NCBI GenBank assembly: GCA_003194525.1
Contig: NBIV01000022.1
Location: forward strand, 62,001 to 126,000
Origin: Gracilariopsis chorda
Taxonomy: Eukaryota; Rhodophyta; Florideophyceae; Gracilariales; Gracilariaceae
Direction of reading: 5' to 3'
Length of the DNA stretch: 64,000 nucleotides
A program made the position numbers and the translations under genes. The stretch's first letter is position 1; the number at the start of each line of letters is the position of its first letter. Shown here piece by piece: positions 1 through 11,425 of this stretch. The notes under the pieces were generated by a model that saw nothing but the letters and a program-made list of their open reading frames with translations, made no database searches and was not told the DNA's origin.

Positions 1-360
1 ATCGAGATGAAGGGCGCTTTCATAAGCGAGACAGGCATTGTCCGACAAGACGTACGGCACAACCAACTTGGCCATATCCTCGGAGATGCCATTGCTGTTG
101 GCCTCGCATTTGAACGCCGCAAGGAATGTCAAGATTGACATAGGGTGCGTTCCTTGGATTAAACAATTGGCCATGGTGGTGTTGGCCATCGATTCAAAAT
201 GTCGCTTGACTTTCGAGCTCTCGCTCGTGTTACGGTTATCCAGCCGATATTTCTTGTATGACAAAAAAAAATTGAAACGACTACTGGCAGGGCTAATCTC
301 AGCAAGACTGTGCTTGCGTAAGGCCCATCGGACCCGGTCGAAGAGGACGATACATCATCC
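1..360 (-). mobile_element. LTR-retrotransposon gag-like fragment (fossil, runs off the window)
   Basis: The minus strand reads a protein-like stretch containing the words FLAAFKCEANSNGISEDMA and VVPYVLSDNACLAYESAL. The spacing of FL-x-x-F, a hydrophobic LV-PY-L block and a final AYESAL resembles the retrotransposon gag fold of plant-type Ty3/gypsy and copia elements. An Asp/Arg/Ser-rich lead-in occupies about 180-360. The window starts inside the element, so family and length cannot be settled. The plus-strand open frame over the same bases is a shadow. It is broken and old. Confidence 0.45.
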
Positions 361-1216
361 GGGGAGAAAATGATTCTGAGTCACAATCACGGTTCTTATT
401 GGAGCGCCTGCGCTCCCTCTTGGCCAAACCCAAGAGTCATCCGTGACGGTATCCTGTCATCGTGCATGCAGACCCCATGCTTCATAAGGAAAGCAACCTG
501 GCTTCTCAGCGCACGATTTTTAACCACTAAGTCTAGGAACCTCTAGTCATGCTCGAACATTTTTGCCTCCACATCTTGGAGCTCTCTTGGAACAGAGGCA
601 TTGTCTCTTTGCTGTGTCGCGTGCTATAGCTCGTGTGATATATCACTTGCAAGGAACGACTGGGATCGTGGTTGCATTGCAACCTGCGCGTGGTCTGCGA
701 CCTCAACGATCAACTAATTGAGTCGAGCTTTGAGAGAGGTCCCCAACTGCGCTCCGTCTCGTTAATGTCTTGGGTAAAGAGTATGGGAACGAGGTCGATG
801 ACTTCTGGAGCAACAAGTTGCTTCACATTTGCCGGACAAATGCCCAATGGGCGATTTGAATATGAAACCTCACCTACGTGTTAGGAAACCCCCACCAGCA
901 CCGACGTAGCCACTCGGGTCTTCACTGGTTTAGCCATCTGCTGCTTTTGGCTATCACTCGCTTTCGACTGCTGGGTGGGATTCTCCAGCCAGAGAAGAGA
1001 CAATGGAGTGAATTACACAAGAGGCAAGGACGCGCGATGGGCTGGGGTCGGTTCGTTCAGCGGAACGCTTGTATCAACTGGAACCCAGGAAGAGAGTTGT
1101 TCCACTACCCACTACAGTTTTTGCCGATGACAAGGCCGCACCTCTAGCAGTGTTGAACTGCGAAGTTTTGGATGCTTAGCCATCGTCTGTGTTTTCGGAA
1201 TGCTAGTTTAAGTTCT
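361..1216. other. Unassigned stretch
   Basis: Several short open frames exist on the plus strand (for example 672-884 and 878-1147). None shows a recognisable domain, consistent codon preference or a partner in neighbouring DNA. I see no RNA gene. It may be older retroelement DNA adjoining the gag fossil. Confidence 0.4.
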
Positions 1217-3298
1217 AACCCTCAAACGGGCTCAATTTGGCAAAGGGCTTAATTTGGCATAGGGAGATTTTGCCACTGCTCCTTCGTATTGGTCACGAGA
1301 TAATCTCCCCCCAGCTTCCCATGCCACCTCTGCAGCAACATCCCCATAATTTTCGTCATCAGCAAACCGCTACACACGCCTGTTTGCAACATGCCACTGT
1401 CAATGCGGCGACAGGCTGCACACAGGAAGTCCATGCAGCAGAAACGAAAATAGCTCGAGCTGCAACGCAAGCAGGCTGTAGACATGATTGTCGCCCACCA
1501 CACAGTCTCAAATATTGTCACCACGACAGCGCTAAGCAAAATAACAGTATAATTTATCAAGAACGCCATCAAGAAAAACAATGAAAACGCTTTGCATAAG
1601 CTTTTACACCCAACACAGCACCACGTGGAACGAAAACCTGTTCTGACCGCAACTGAGGATAAGATGATTGTTGAACGAACTATTTTTGCTTCAGAAAGAG
1701 GCTTTGCCTTTGGTGACTCGGACTTGACCTCTCTCATAGAGCAAGTAGCCAACGACGGCCGAAAAACGCAAAGCAATGGGACACCATCTGTGTACGCCCC
1801 CCGCTCATTTCGATGACGAAACCCAGAAATCTCCTGCAGAAAGACGGAAATTCCAACACCAAGAGACTTGCTGCAAGAAACAAAGAACACCTGCAAACGA
1901 TAGTGAGCATAATTTTAAAGCTCCACGGACAGATGCCAGAAGTGTTCAGCGACCCAAAAAGACTTTGGAACCTCGAAGAAACCGCAGTAGGGTCCAAATT
2001 TGGGCGATGATACCGAATTTACTGTTGCATACAACAGTGAAATGGTGGAATATGCCAAAACCTGAAGGACACAGGCAAACATGTCACTGCAGTAATCACA
2101 TGTTGCGCAGCAGGCTATGTTGCTCCAATATTTCTCATCGCTCAAGCAAAAGGTGCACAGCCTACTAAGAATTGGGTCAAACCAACTCCACCACACGTCA
2201 CCGAGAAGCTCCCCGACGATTTTAAATTGCACGCAATTCCCGATTGGATGCCAAGTGAGACGTCACTCCATACAAAGAAGAACGGAACCACCACTTCACA
2301 GCTTCTGTCGGCTATCATCGCAGAGTTCAACAAATTCGCGCGTCGAATTGTACCACAAAGTGATAAAATCATCCTCTTTCCCGACGACCACAGCTCTCGG
2401 GACGGAGCGGAGTGGGTTGAGGAGTGTCTCCGGTTCAACATTGAAGCCATTAAATAACCAGCAAATACGTCTGACATAATACAACCATGTGATGACCAGA
2501 TCAACAGAGTGTTCAAGGAGAATGTTAGAAACGCCCTAGACTCCTTTCTATACAGCGGAGCGTATATGAATGCAAACATTGCGGTGAAATTGAAACTGGC
2601 CGCTTCAGCATATTGGTCCTTGAAGGCCCAAAATGCCGTTAAGAGCTTCATGAACGGCGGGTTGTATCCTGTAGACACCGATAAGATACTTAGCTTGCTA
2701 CTGATGCCTGCGAAGAAAATTAACAGAACTGCATGAGAGAGATTCGCCATTTCCTGAGCAGCCGCGTCGCAGACAAAATCATCTGCAAGAAGGTTCGGGA
2801 AATTTGTGGCAGCGTTCAGAACGCTTCAAGGTGTTTGTAAGAAATTGAAAATGTGCTGCAACAAAACCCCTCTACGAATTGTGTGATATGGAAACCTCCC
2901 CTGGTCATCATACCGTGTAATTCACGTAGCAAAAATCCTTGAAGGGCTCCGGCAATGTGATACACTGATCCGCAGAGGCTAGGCTCCCGTTCAACCAATC
3001 TGACAAGCAGCAATGCCCGACTACATTCTGGAAGTTTGGAGTATGTTTTGGATGTTAGGCATCCCAGTGAATTGAGTTTAGGCGTTAGTGTTTGCGATAC
3101 AGTATGTGAATGGGAAGAATTTGACGACATACCTACTGGGCGGTGGAGACGGACGTGGAGAGGTCGTCAAACTGTGGAAAGTAGCGGCTTAGAAAAAAGC
3201 GAAGCCGCTTCTGCTCTGTTTTCCATGCACCACTATCGGTGTGGCAGAAAAAGCGCGAGTGGGTTTTGTCAAATTGAGCCCTCCACGACAGGGTTGAG
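1217..3298 (+). mobile_element. Pogo/Tigger-like DNA transposon with terminal inverted repeats
   Basis: The left end reads GGGCTCAATTTGGCAAA (1228-1244). The right end, on the other strand, reads GGGCTCAATTTGACAAA (3265-3281). That is 16 of 17 matching bases in inverted orientation, each preceded outward by an AACCCT block. Between them lies a decayed CENP-B/pogo-type transposase. A TA target duplication could not be fixed confidently at the outer ends, so the outer coordinates are approximate. A direct echo of the end motif follows at once on the left (GGGCTTAATTTGGCAT, 1246-1261). Length is about 2.1 kb, normal for the group. Confidence 0.65.
1530..2736 (+). pseudogene. Pogo/CENP-B-type DDE transposase, decayed
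   Basis: The frame changes several times, but family landmarks come in order. A CENP-B-like helix-turn-helix stretch follows a threonine-glutamate start and contains IFASERGFAFGDSDL (about 1660-1730). The first catalytic block reads RLWNLEETAV (about 1957-1990). The second reads LFPDDHSSRDGAEW (about 2368-2412). The third reads SDIIQPCDDQINRVFK (about 2470-2517). In the first block the usual NxDE aspartate is a glutamate (GAA, 1975-1977), so a catalytic residue is altered. A TAA interrupts the frame shortly after the second block, just before PANTSD. Pogo-like transposases cut and paste DNA at TA targets. This copy cannot make a working enzyme. Confidence 0.7.
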
Positions 3299-3768
3299 AT
3301 CAGAGCTGTAAACATTGCGTGCAAAAGTGTCCTTCCTGTGGGTTAATAGCTCGGTTTTGAGGAGGCAAAACATCTTTCGAATTTAGCCCGTGTGAGGATT
3401 ATTTTTTCTAGTTTGGGTGTGCTAGAAAGTGTATGGTGGGTATTCAAAAGAACTCAGATTTTTTTTGCTAGTATATCTAGCACAAAATACTAGCTCAAAT
3501 GAATGCAAGGGTGAATTTGAGAAAACTACCAACATTCATACTAGCAGTAAAAAACTAGCAGTCTATCATTCAGTTCTCATTCATACTAGATCATGAATAC
3601 TAAGCACAGTGAAGGGGTGACTGTTTGTCATCTAATGCCAGATCATTCACCATTGGCAATGCAATCTAGCAGACACGGACGTTTCCGATGCGGTACTCAT
3701 TCTATTTTACTTCGTCTAATGTATGTAATCTTGAATCTATACTACACCATTATAGGCCTCCCCTCACA
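3299..3768. other. AT-rich spacer with repeated CTAG/CTAGC words
   Basis: No gene is visible. The words CTAGT, CTAGC and ACTAGCAG recur many times between about 3,400 and 3,680, including an ACTAGCAGT/ACTAGCAGT pair at 3,540-3,563. This may be the worn end of a small non-autonomous element, but I could not define termini. Confidence 0.35.
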
Positions 3769-3876
3769 GTCTATCGTGGAATGCAAATCGCTTTCATTGT
3801 CGTTTCAATTCGCTCCAGACGCAGTACGCTTGGAGCCAATTGAGAGAATGCAAACGGCCTCCATTCCACGATAGAC
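3769..3876. repeat. Foldback palindrome (108 bp)
   Basis: GTCTATCGTGGAATG at 3769-3783 is the exact reverse complement of CATTCCACGATAGAC at 3862-3876. Pairing continues inward with mismatches to an inner stem formed by AATTCGCTCCA and TGGAGCCAATT. A transcript could fold into an imperfect hairpin of about 45 base pairs. It could be a tiny foldback transposon or a small-RNA precursor. No coding gene overlaps it convincingly. Confidence 0.7.
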
Positions 3877-4162
3877 GTGAAATGCAGGTTTGTACCGATC
3901 ATAAAACGAAACCAGAAAAGAAGTAAGTTAGAATGCGTTCCCTCCTTTCATCACGACGCCTCCAATAACACAAATTGTGTTGAACACGCACCTCATCCAA
4001 TCCTCTGCTCATCCCCCTTGCTGCCCCTTCTCCCTTTGACCTCTCCATTCACATCTGTAGAAGATTCACACAAACAAACACAAACAAACACTTGCTAAAA
4101 ACCCTCAAAACTCATCCAATCTGCAAATTATCTCTCGCACATACGCACCAATAAACAAACAA

Positions 4163-4900
4163 ACGCCAGATCCCCATCAAATAAAGAATCCAAAATAGCT
4201 TTAGCACCGCACTCAACTCAAAGAAACCCAGCCACTCCTTGTAACCTAGTACCGTAACCACAACGCTTCGCCACAGAAACCAAAAACTTGTCAGATCTCT
4301 GAGCATATTCAATACCTGATAACATTAGAACTTAAACTCACCTTAAAGTCACCACTTCTTCGAACCCATTTCCCATGTCGGTTGCTTCGCATCAATAAAG
4401 AAGAACGTGTCAGATCTCCATAGATAGCCAGTCCCAGAAAACATTCCCAATAAAACTCACCCTGTAGCAACCAGTTCTTTGCACCCTCATTCCTCTCCCC
4501 TCGCACTAGCACACAAAAACATGTCAGAAGTCCACCAAAAAAAACAAAGCAAAACTAAACCACAACCTCACTCCCCTCTATGCTCACCATTCATTCGCTC
4601 TCACCTATCACTGCATTCACAACGCATCGCAACAGCAAGCAAAAGCTGTCAGATCTAAGAGCGAAATCGTTACCAGATAACATTCGCAGTATAACTCTCC
4701 TTGTAGCAACCACTTTTGCTCACCTGATCCACTCCTTCTCACCTATCAAGAAACAAAACATGTCAAGTTCTCGTCCAGATGAAAAATTGGACAGCATAGC
4801 AAACTTACCTGTTCCTCGCGGTCTTCCACGCCCCTAGCGTCATACCAAAACACTGGCACTGCTCCCTCTCGCGCATCAACATAGAAAGCGTGAAAAGAGT
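4163..4900. repeat. Diverged tandem repeat, unit about 113-138 bp
   Basis: The block GTCAGATCT recurs at about 4289, 4408 and 4648. Variants occur at 4522 (GTCAGAAGT) and 4760 (GTCAAGTTC), and possible further copies at 4163 and 4899. Within the better copies the same order follows: ATAACATT, ACTCACC or ACTCTCC, then GTAGCAACCACTT, then a C/T-rich tail. Spacing is 119, 114, 126, 113 and 138 bp. The array ends just before the unrecognised gene at 5.2 kb. Read on the minus strand, two units contain AGGTGAGTTT, which resembles a splice donor, but I could not build a spliced protein from them. Confidence 0.55.
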
Positions 4901-5211
4901 CAGCACATGTCAACGCACGCAAAAACGAGACGTACTCAATTGCACTTCACGAACCTGGAAGCAAGAGCGGGACTTTCCGCAACATCCAGCGTCCAGAAAA
5001 TCGCACGTTTCAAAGACTACACTGCTACTTACTCGTCTACGCATGTTCTCTACCTCTTCATGCGAAATAATCAAGTCCTCGCCGTCGCTTAAAAAATATA
5101 CCAACTTTGAATGTTTTCATTCCAAACCACTTTCCCGTCCACACACCAGCCGTGCCTGCCGTGACCGCTGTGACTGCCACGCGCGTCTCTGCGGCATCAC
5201 AATCTCACCTG

Positions 5212-6258
5212 ATGGCTGCTCCTGAGCAGTCTATATTCTCCTGGAACGAAGCCTTCCCAAGTCTTTCTCATCTCCCACAGACATACATCCTTCTCTTCTG
5301 CACCATGCAGAATTGTGGCTTCCCCAGGTGCTCCTTCCAGCGAACATTCTACGCCTCCCTTGTCCAACACCCGCGCTGTTGTCGCTTCCGCCACACCCCG
5401 AACCCCTTCCTCGCCACCACTCCCAAGGATGGCACCCAGTTCCTAACCCGCACAAAACGACAAAGCATTCAGACTGTAGATTCCTGCTCCGTTCGCGTTT
5501 CAAACCGCCCCTCTGACAACGTTCCGCTCGCGGAAGACGATGACTACCATTTCAGCCAGCTCACTCTAGCCCTCTGCTTCGCAGATGCCGTCCACTTTCT
5601 CCACTCTTCTCTTTCCTACCTTCGCAGCACACCTGCTTCCGGCACCCCCGTACCTGCCAACTTCCACCCCACTGTCTCCTACACCTCTTCCATCGCTATC
5701 AAGCTCGGCAAACGCAAAGCAGACGAAATCATCAACCTCCCCAAAGACCAAGATTACTCCCAGACACTAACCCAACAAACAAAGTTCGTCTCCCACTGTC
5801 TTCAACTCCATTCAAAGCTCTTCAAGGACACCGTCGGCTCCAGTGGCTTTGAATGCAGAACTATTGGTCATAAGCCCTCAAACATCAACGCAACTCTCTA
5901 CCTGAAGACCCCCGTCGGTGTCCTCTTCAAACAACTCTGCTACCTTTCTCACGCAATCAACTTCTTCCAACCAGTAACACAGTCCGCGTCGGACGGTTCC
6001 TCTGCACACGCTCACCCCATGGCTTCACAACTCGTTACATACGTCTACAAGGACCTCAAGCACCACATCCTACATTCTCAAGACCCAGACGTTATTTGGC
6101 ACAGCTCCAACATCACTGGAATTGAATCTTTCATCGGCTACGTAAAGCTTTGCTCTGTCTTCCACCTCGCTGAAAAACTTCTCTATGACCTCTTACCCCC
6201 TCCAAATCACCCTCCTCAACTTTTCAGACTCCTCTCACTGCCATTGCATCTCCCGTAA
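5212..6258 (+). CDS. Unrecognised protein, C-ending-codon-rich single exon
   Basis: The frame is open upstream to about 5071, and the first in-frame ATG is at 5212, giving 348 residues. I chose that start because the longer frame has no earlier ATG. From about 5,500 on the codons strongly favour C in third position, as expected of a real gene. The middle is ordinary globular-looking sequence, for example SIAIKLGKRKADEIINL, then GFECRTIGHKPSNINATLYL, then YLSHAINFFQPV. I do not recognise the family. The first third is Pro/Ser/Cys-rich, and a neighbouring frame there (ending about 5,450) also looks like a disordered Ser/Pro/Ala tail, so the N-terminus is uncertain. After 6,185 a second frame carries on with a Ser/Asp/Glu-rich tail to 6,382, which suggests a single frameshift near the 3' end or a different terminator. 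The tandem repeats just upstream might be its promoter region. Confidence 0.5.
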   Translation: MAAPEQSIFSWNEAFPSLSHLPQTYILLFCTMQNCGFPRCSFQRTFYASLVQHPRCCRFRHTPNPFLATTPKDGTQFLTRTKRQSIQTVDSCSVRVSNRPSDNVPLAEDDDYHFSQLTLALCFADAVHFLHSSLSYLRSTPASGTPVPANFHPTVSYTSSIAIKLGKRKADEIINLPKDQDYSQTLTQQTKFVSHCLQLHSKLFKDTVGSSGFECRTIGHKPSNINATLYLKTPVGVLFKQLCYLSHAINFFQPVTQSASDGSSAHAHPMASQLVTYVYKDLKHHILHSQDPDVIWHSSNITGIESFIGYVKLCSVFHLAEKLLYDLLPPPNHPPQLFRLLSLPLHLP

Positions 6259-6489
6259 CTACACCCTACTCGACTACTTCCCCACTTCCTTCGACACCCC
6301 TTCCTCCCCATCCGACGAGGATTCCCTCGAACACCGCTCGCTTTCCTCTGCCATCAGCCGTACCACTGGCTCCCCCGCGTAGTGGAATCTTTTCTTAAGC
6401 TGATTCGGAACTGGAAGCAACGCACCCAGATATACTCCTCTACGGATTCCCAAGAGCCTACCCCAGAAACCCCCAATCATACTCGTTAG

Positions 6490-6978
6490 GTGCCGGAATC
6501 CCAGGGTGGACGCAGCACGCGCAGCGCCCCTCAAGGACCCACTGCCGTGCTGGATGATACTAAAAGTCTCCTGGTGAATGTTGGCTCCAGTGTCGACCAG
6601 TTCCGACAACGCCTAAGGAGACTACATGACCCGAAAACAGCAAATACCCCCGCAAAGCCTCAGGAAAATGCCGCTGTGAAAATCAAAGAATCCCAGACAG
6701 CGTCTTAACCGCCGCTGCCTCAGGAGATCCAGGCCAATGGCGCGATAGAATCCGATACATTTATGGAGTGTATAGCACCACGCTTCACCAATTAGCTCTT
6801 GCATAAGCTTCCAAAACGGATTCCCGCAGTTGTCCAGGCGAATCTTGGATCCCGACACCACTCCCTAGGGAAGAAGATTGCTATCAAAAGTTCGCACCCT
6901 GCTGCAGACGGCCTCTTGGACTTGGATGCTTTCCTAGCAGTGATTTATGATTTTATCCGAGCAAAGGTCTGCTCCTAA
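6490..6978 (+). pseudogene. Decayed reading frame of unknown family
   Basis: One plus frame shows protein-like composition. It includes DDTKSLLVNVGSSVDQF (about 6,556-6,606), then LPKRIPAVVQANLGSRHH and KIAIKSSHPAADGLLDLDA, ending near AVIYDFIRAKVCS. It lies directly upstream of the gypsy gag region, so it may belong to that broken element. Alternatively it is a remnant of the preceding gene. I cannot name it. Confidence 0.35.
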
Positions 6979-7522
6979 ACCTCGTACCTACCACCGATAG
7001 CCATGTTTCAAAGTGAGTCTTGCGTACAAAAGAGGTTCTCTCTATCACTACCTATGGTAACGCTGAGCAGAAGAGGACAAGTTAATGCCATTCCTCGTGC
7101 TGGAGAAGGACAGAATACCACCGGAAAAAAACAGGGAAGCCTTAAAGATATCGCTATCAATCGTTTGAAACTGACACGCCACGGAAAAGGACAGGATACC
7201 GGTGGCGACAAACTTCACCTTCGGAGAGCAGAATCGGATACTCCGGTGGTAAATCGTGATAACGGGGACCACGTCAGACCCCGAGACACCACTCAAGAAA
7301 GACGAATAGGATAAATTAGGGAAAGAAAAAAGAAATAGAAGACGCCCCGATTTGGAGATTAGTACGCGCTCCGGTTCCAAGAACAGCTCCCACTCAAAGG
7401 ACGACGCACTCCTGAAGGAGAAACGACCAAGGCTCAGGAAGATCTTCCCGTTAAACAATCTATTTGCCAAGGTGATGGATTATGAGACCTACAGGTTGAA
7501 AGATCGCTCCACTCTTTAGGAC

Positions 7523-7873
7523 ATGTCGTCTGCTAAACTACTTACAAAGGTTCAACGCCAAATGGATATTCAAATGAAGAGATACACCTTTTCTGGCGAA
7601 GACCTTATCTCAGTGCTGAAATTCCTTACAATCTTCCGTTCTTCGTTTGAAACCAACGGCCTGCATGAAATTGCCTTTATGTGGTGCTCTCAGTTCTACT
7701 TCACTGGGAAGGCATACTTCCTCGTGCAACCCCGCCTCACAGGAGAAAAAGTCATTGTAGATGATCATAGAACAAAAGTCCTGATGATGTACCCCGAGGT
7801 GGTCAATTTACTACTAAAAGGCTACGTCACAGATGAGGTGATTGCGGATGCCGACGCTGACATCACCTCCTAA
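7523..7873 (+). pseudogene. Gypsy gag domain (fossil)
   Basis: The sequence RYTFSGEDLISVLKFLTIFRS is followed by an aromatic hydrophobic block ending in SQFYFTGKAYFLVQ. The FSG-D-x-x-VL-FL pattern is the usual opening of the retrotransposon gag domain, which forms the particle shell in intact relatives. A charged, Lys/Arg-rich region lies upstream (about 7,000-7,500). Confidence 0.6.
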
Positions 7874-8959
7874 TGGCAGAGAACGGGAATGACCGAAACG
7901 GATTCTTTCCAGAAACTCTGGAGCAAGGCCTTAATTTGAGGAAGCGTGTACTCCGAATGGCAATTAAGGTCGGTTTTCCTAGAGTGATTCCTCCCTTCGA
8001 TACACGCGAGGGTGCCCAACCATTCAACCTGGTACTCTCAGACCACCTATATGAACTTAGGGCGCTTCGTGGAATCCTACGGAGACACCCACCCCGCTGC
8101 ACGGCGAAGCCACGATCCACTTTCGAAAAAAACCCTCTGCCTTAAGGAATCGCACGGCAACAGCTTTTAGGTTGGACAACAGCACCTCAAGAGACGTGAA
8201 ATACCTAACGATCGAACAGAAGCAAAAAACCGTGGCTCTCAGCTTCGCATCACCCCAAGAGGAACCATCCCGTTCAAAGAAACCGTCGTCAACAACCACT
8301 AAAACCTAATTGAGAACCTTTCGGAACGTACGATTTGCAAATCCTCGAAGTAACCTACCACCTTGTAGGATTTGTTTGTCCCACGAACCTGTGAACTGCA
8401 CCACTTCCACCGCTCCAATGAGATCTGCCACCCTCCAGAAGAGAAAGAAGGATTATCTATGGAGTGAAAGACACCTATTCGGAGAATGATAGTTGTCATA
8501 CCGCTCATAGCGATTTCCGTTCCACTCAACGTCGTTATCGATACCGCACCCATTTGGGGGAAGCTGCTACACCAGTCCCGGAACTACCTATGCAGGGGCC
8601 GGCTGCCCTGGCTGTAGCTCCCATCACTCTACAAGGGAAAGATGTGATCCCAGTTTCCCCAATGCAACCCAACGAAGTGCCTGGAACTCCGACACCCTCC
8701 ACTCAAGAAAGCTCTCAGGACCGCACGTAGAGGCTCCGCCTGGCTCCTTTCCGTTGGGCCGCAGTCTAACGGAAGTCACCTCTAGGAAAGGGGAGGAACC
8801 CGTTTGCCAAATTGCATGGAATGGGTGGACCCCTCTCTCCCAAATGCAACGCAATCACTGGATCCTCCATTTTCACTGGACCCATAAGCCAACTTCGAGC
8901 AATCAGTATATCTGCTCCGAGGCAAGAACAATAAATTATTTGCTCCCCTAAGGGTGCTT

Positions 8960-9300
8960 GGCTCTCGCATCAACCACCGAAAGGGTCATCTTGGACACAG
9001 GCGCCGGTTCAAACCGGGTACATGTCGACATGATCCCCAGATCAGCCCTGAACTCCTTAAAGACGGATAAACTGCCAACGGTGTGCTATGCCTCGCAGCG
9101 AACCTAAACATACTCGGGGAACTGCTTTTAAATAATCCGTGTCGGATCCTTAAAGGTGCGAATGTGCTTCCTGTTGGCGACAAACTTGGCCGCACGCTGC
9201 ATACTGGGAACGTCTTTTGTGGACCGGTATGTGCGTGCCATCCACTTACGCCTGCGGAAGGTGACACTTCATAATGTTGCCCCTGGAGGTATCTTGTCTG
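8960..9300 (+). pseudogene. Gypsy aspartic protease region (fossil)
   Basis: The words VILDTGAGSNRVHVDMIP (about 8,977-9,030) match the retropepsin active-site loop D-T/S-G-A. A second block near 9,190-9,280 contains LGTSFVDRYVRAIHL, the usual flap and C-terminal region (I-L-G-x-F/S). In the intact family this protease processes the polyprotein. Confidence 0.6.
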
Positions 9301-9758
9301 CATCCCCGAGTTCTGACACAAACACGTGTCAAGTGGGCAGACTTCAGAAGAGGACGCAGTCAAACAAACTCCGCGTGGTGAAAAGTGTTCAGATTCCCGC
9401 GAGTAGCCAGGCGAAGTATGGGTTCAATCAACCACTTCAGGCTTGTCCTTACTGCAGAGTAGCACTCACCTTACTACGAGGCAACAATCCATGGTGGCGA
9501 ATGATGTCAAGAAAATAGTGCCAACCATCCCCTTAAGGTTTGTCGTGGCCAACTTTAAGGAGTCTCTTTTAAGGCTCCACAAGTGCACCGTAGTGGGGAT
9601 AGCTCTGCCTGCTCCTAAAGAACTGGTTCAGATCCTGCCAAATGAATATATCGCCGTACACGACACTTTCACCGCAATGGCAACTGATTATTCACCGTAG
9701 CCTCCTAAAGAGACACCCCCCTGCTGCGTGGCAGTAGAAGCTTCAAATTGGCAAAAAA

Positions 9759-10440
9759 TTGGTAAAGTATCTTCAAAGGATGATAGAAATGTTATTCGCC
9801 TTTGAGGATAGGTTTTCTGGCCGTTTGAGCCACTTGAACTTCACCAAGCACTGCATCGATTTAACACCTGAGGCAAGTCTGGTACATCAACTACCAAGGA
9901 GCGCCAGACTCGATGCACGTGATATAGAGCTTGAGGAGATCCCACGCATGTTGGAAAAGGACTTGATTGAGCCTCCAACTTCAAATGAGCCTCTCCGGTG
10001 TTGTTTGCCAAGAATGAAGATGGATCTTTGAGGTTTTGTATCGATTGTAGGCGCCTGAATGAAGTAATCGTGCGGAATCCCTACCCGATACCCTGCATGG
10101 ATGAATGTATCGACTGCTTAGACGATGCATCGGGATTCTCTACTCTGGGCGCCAATAATGGATACCGGCAAATCGAGATAGATGACGCCGAAAAGGACAA
10201 GACAACATTCACCACCCACTGTGTCATATTCAGATTCCTAAGGATGACTTTCGGATTGAAAAACGCCCCCAACACATTCCAGTGGCCAGGTAACACCATA
10301 CTGTGAAATTAAAAGTAGCAATACACCCTGGTATATATTGACAACGTCATTATCTATTCGCGCACCGTGGAGGAGCACGTCACGCATGTGAGAAACGTCC
10401 TCCAACTCCTCAAAGATGCCGGCCAACCCCTGAAGCTAGA
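9759..10440 (+). pseudogene. Gypsy reverse transcriptase (fossil)
   Basis: Characteristic blocks are present: a lead ending in IPRMLEKDLIEP, then DGSLRFCIDCRRLNEV with NPYPIP, then NGYRQIEIDDAEKDKTTF, then FRFLRMTFGLKNAPNTFQ. A downstream stretch encodes VDNVIIYSRTVEEHV, matching the YxDD region position but altered. These are the fingers and palm of an LTR-type reverse transcriptase. Confidence 0.85.
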
Positions 10441-10499
10441 GAAGTGCTTCTTCTCCAGGTTCTCTGTGAATTAATTGATACGAATAGTGCTCCGCGGTC

Positions 10500-11185
10500 G
10501 CCTAATGGTATCAAAAAACACTCAACACGCCACAAAGGAAGCCAAACTGCCTACAGACCAGAATAAACTACGTTACTTTCTAGGTTTGTGGAACTTCTTC
10601 CGGAGGGTTTTCCCTAATTTCCCCCGAGTGGGGTCCCCATTGAACAGCCTTTTCGAGAATAATAAACCGACATATATTGGCTCCTTGACGGACAAGGAGT
10701 ATGAAGCATTCGACATACTGAAGAGGAAGCTCATTGAACCTCAGATATTGGTTCTACCCAAACGGCAATGACACGTGGTTTTGGATACGGACGTCTGTAA
10801 GTATTAGGAGGGATGCGCTCTCCTACAGGAACAACAGAAATGTGTACTGCAGCCAATAGGTTACTGAAGTCGTAACCTCTCCCATGCAGAGCAGAACTAT
10901 CTCACCTCTGAACGGCAATGTCTCGCTATCGTGTGGGCAGTACCAATACTGCTTCCCTACTTGGAGGGAACTCCCTTTGCCTTCAGAACTGATCATGCTC
11001 CACTGAAGTGGATGTTGTCCTTGACGGACGCCTCCAGACGCCTATACCGCTGGAGGTCGCGCTTGCTGGGGTACCATTTTGATATCTTCCACTGCGGAGG
11101 CGTGAAACACCAGTCAGCGGACGCTCTGTCCCATATAACCACCGATAAAGAACCTACAACCACCTTAGAGGACACTGTTCCGTGA
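10500..11185 (+). pseudogene. Gypsy RNase H region (fossil)
   Basis: After a connection segment (RYFLGLWNFFRRVFPNF, LTDKEYEAFDILK), the RNase H end reads FAFRTDHAPLKWML followed by YRWRSRLLGYHFDIFH and GVKHQSADALS. This is the classic gypsy TDH-x-x-LKW to H-x-x-ADALS spacing. Confidence 0.8.
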
Positions 11186-11425
11186 CTCAACTCATGTGGA
11201 ACGCAGGAAGGAAGCAAATCTGCAGGAGATTCTCTGGATTTTAATAACCCAAGTGGAAAATGTGGCGGCATTTCTGCGGTGAAGGCTCTAGTTCAGGAAG
11301 AGGAGGAAGTACTCTCTACAACCATGGAAGAACTCTTGACGTAGCAGAGCCTGGAACCTTCCTGTAAGGAGAGCCTCGCCACTGTTAAACACATCACATC
11401 TCTCTTCGATGTAAACTGGGATGGC

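Noticed and set aside
1249-1896. 215-codon minus-strand frame inside the first pogo-like element
   Set aside because: It opposes recognisable plus-strand transposase sequence and is Cys/Leu/Phe-rich without a domain.
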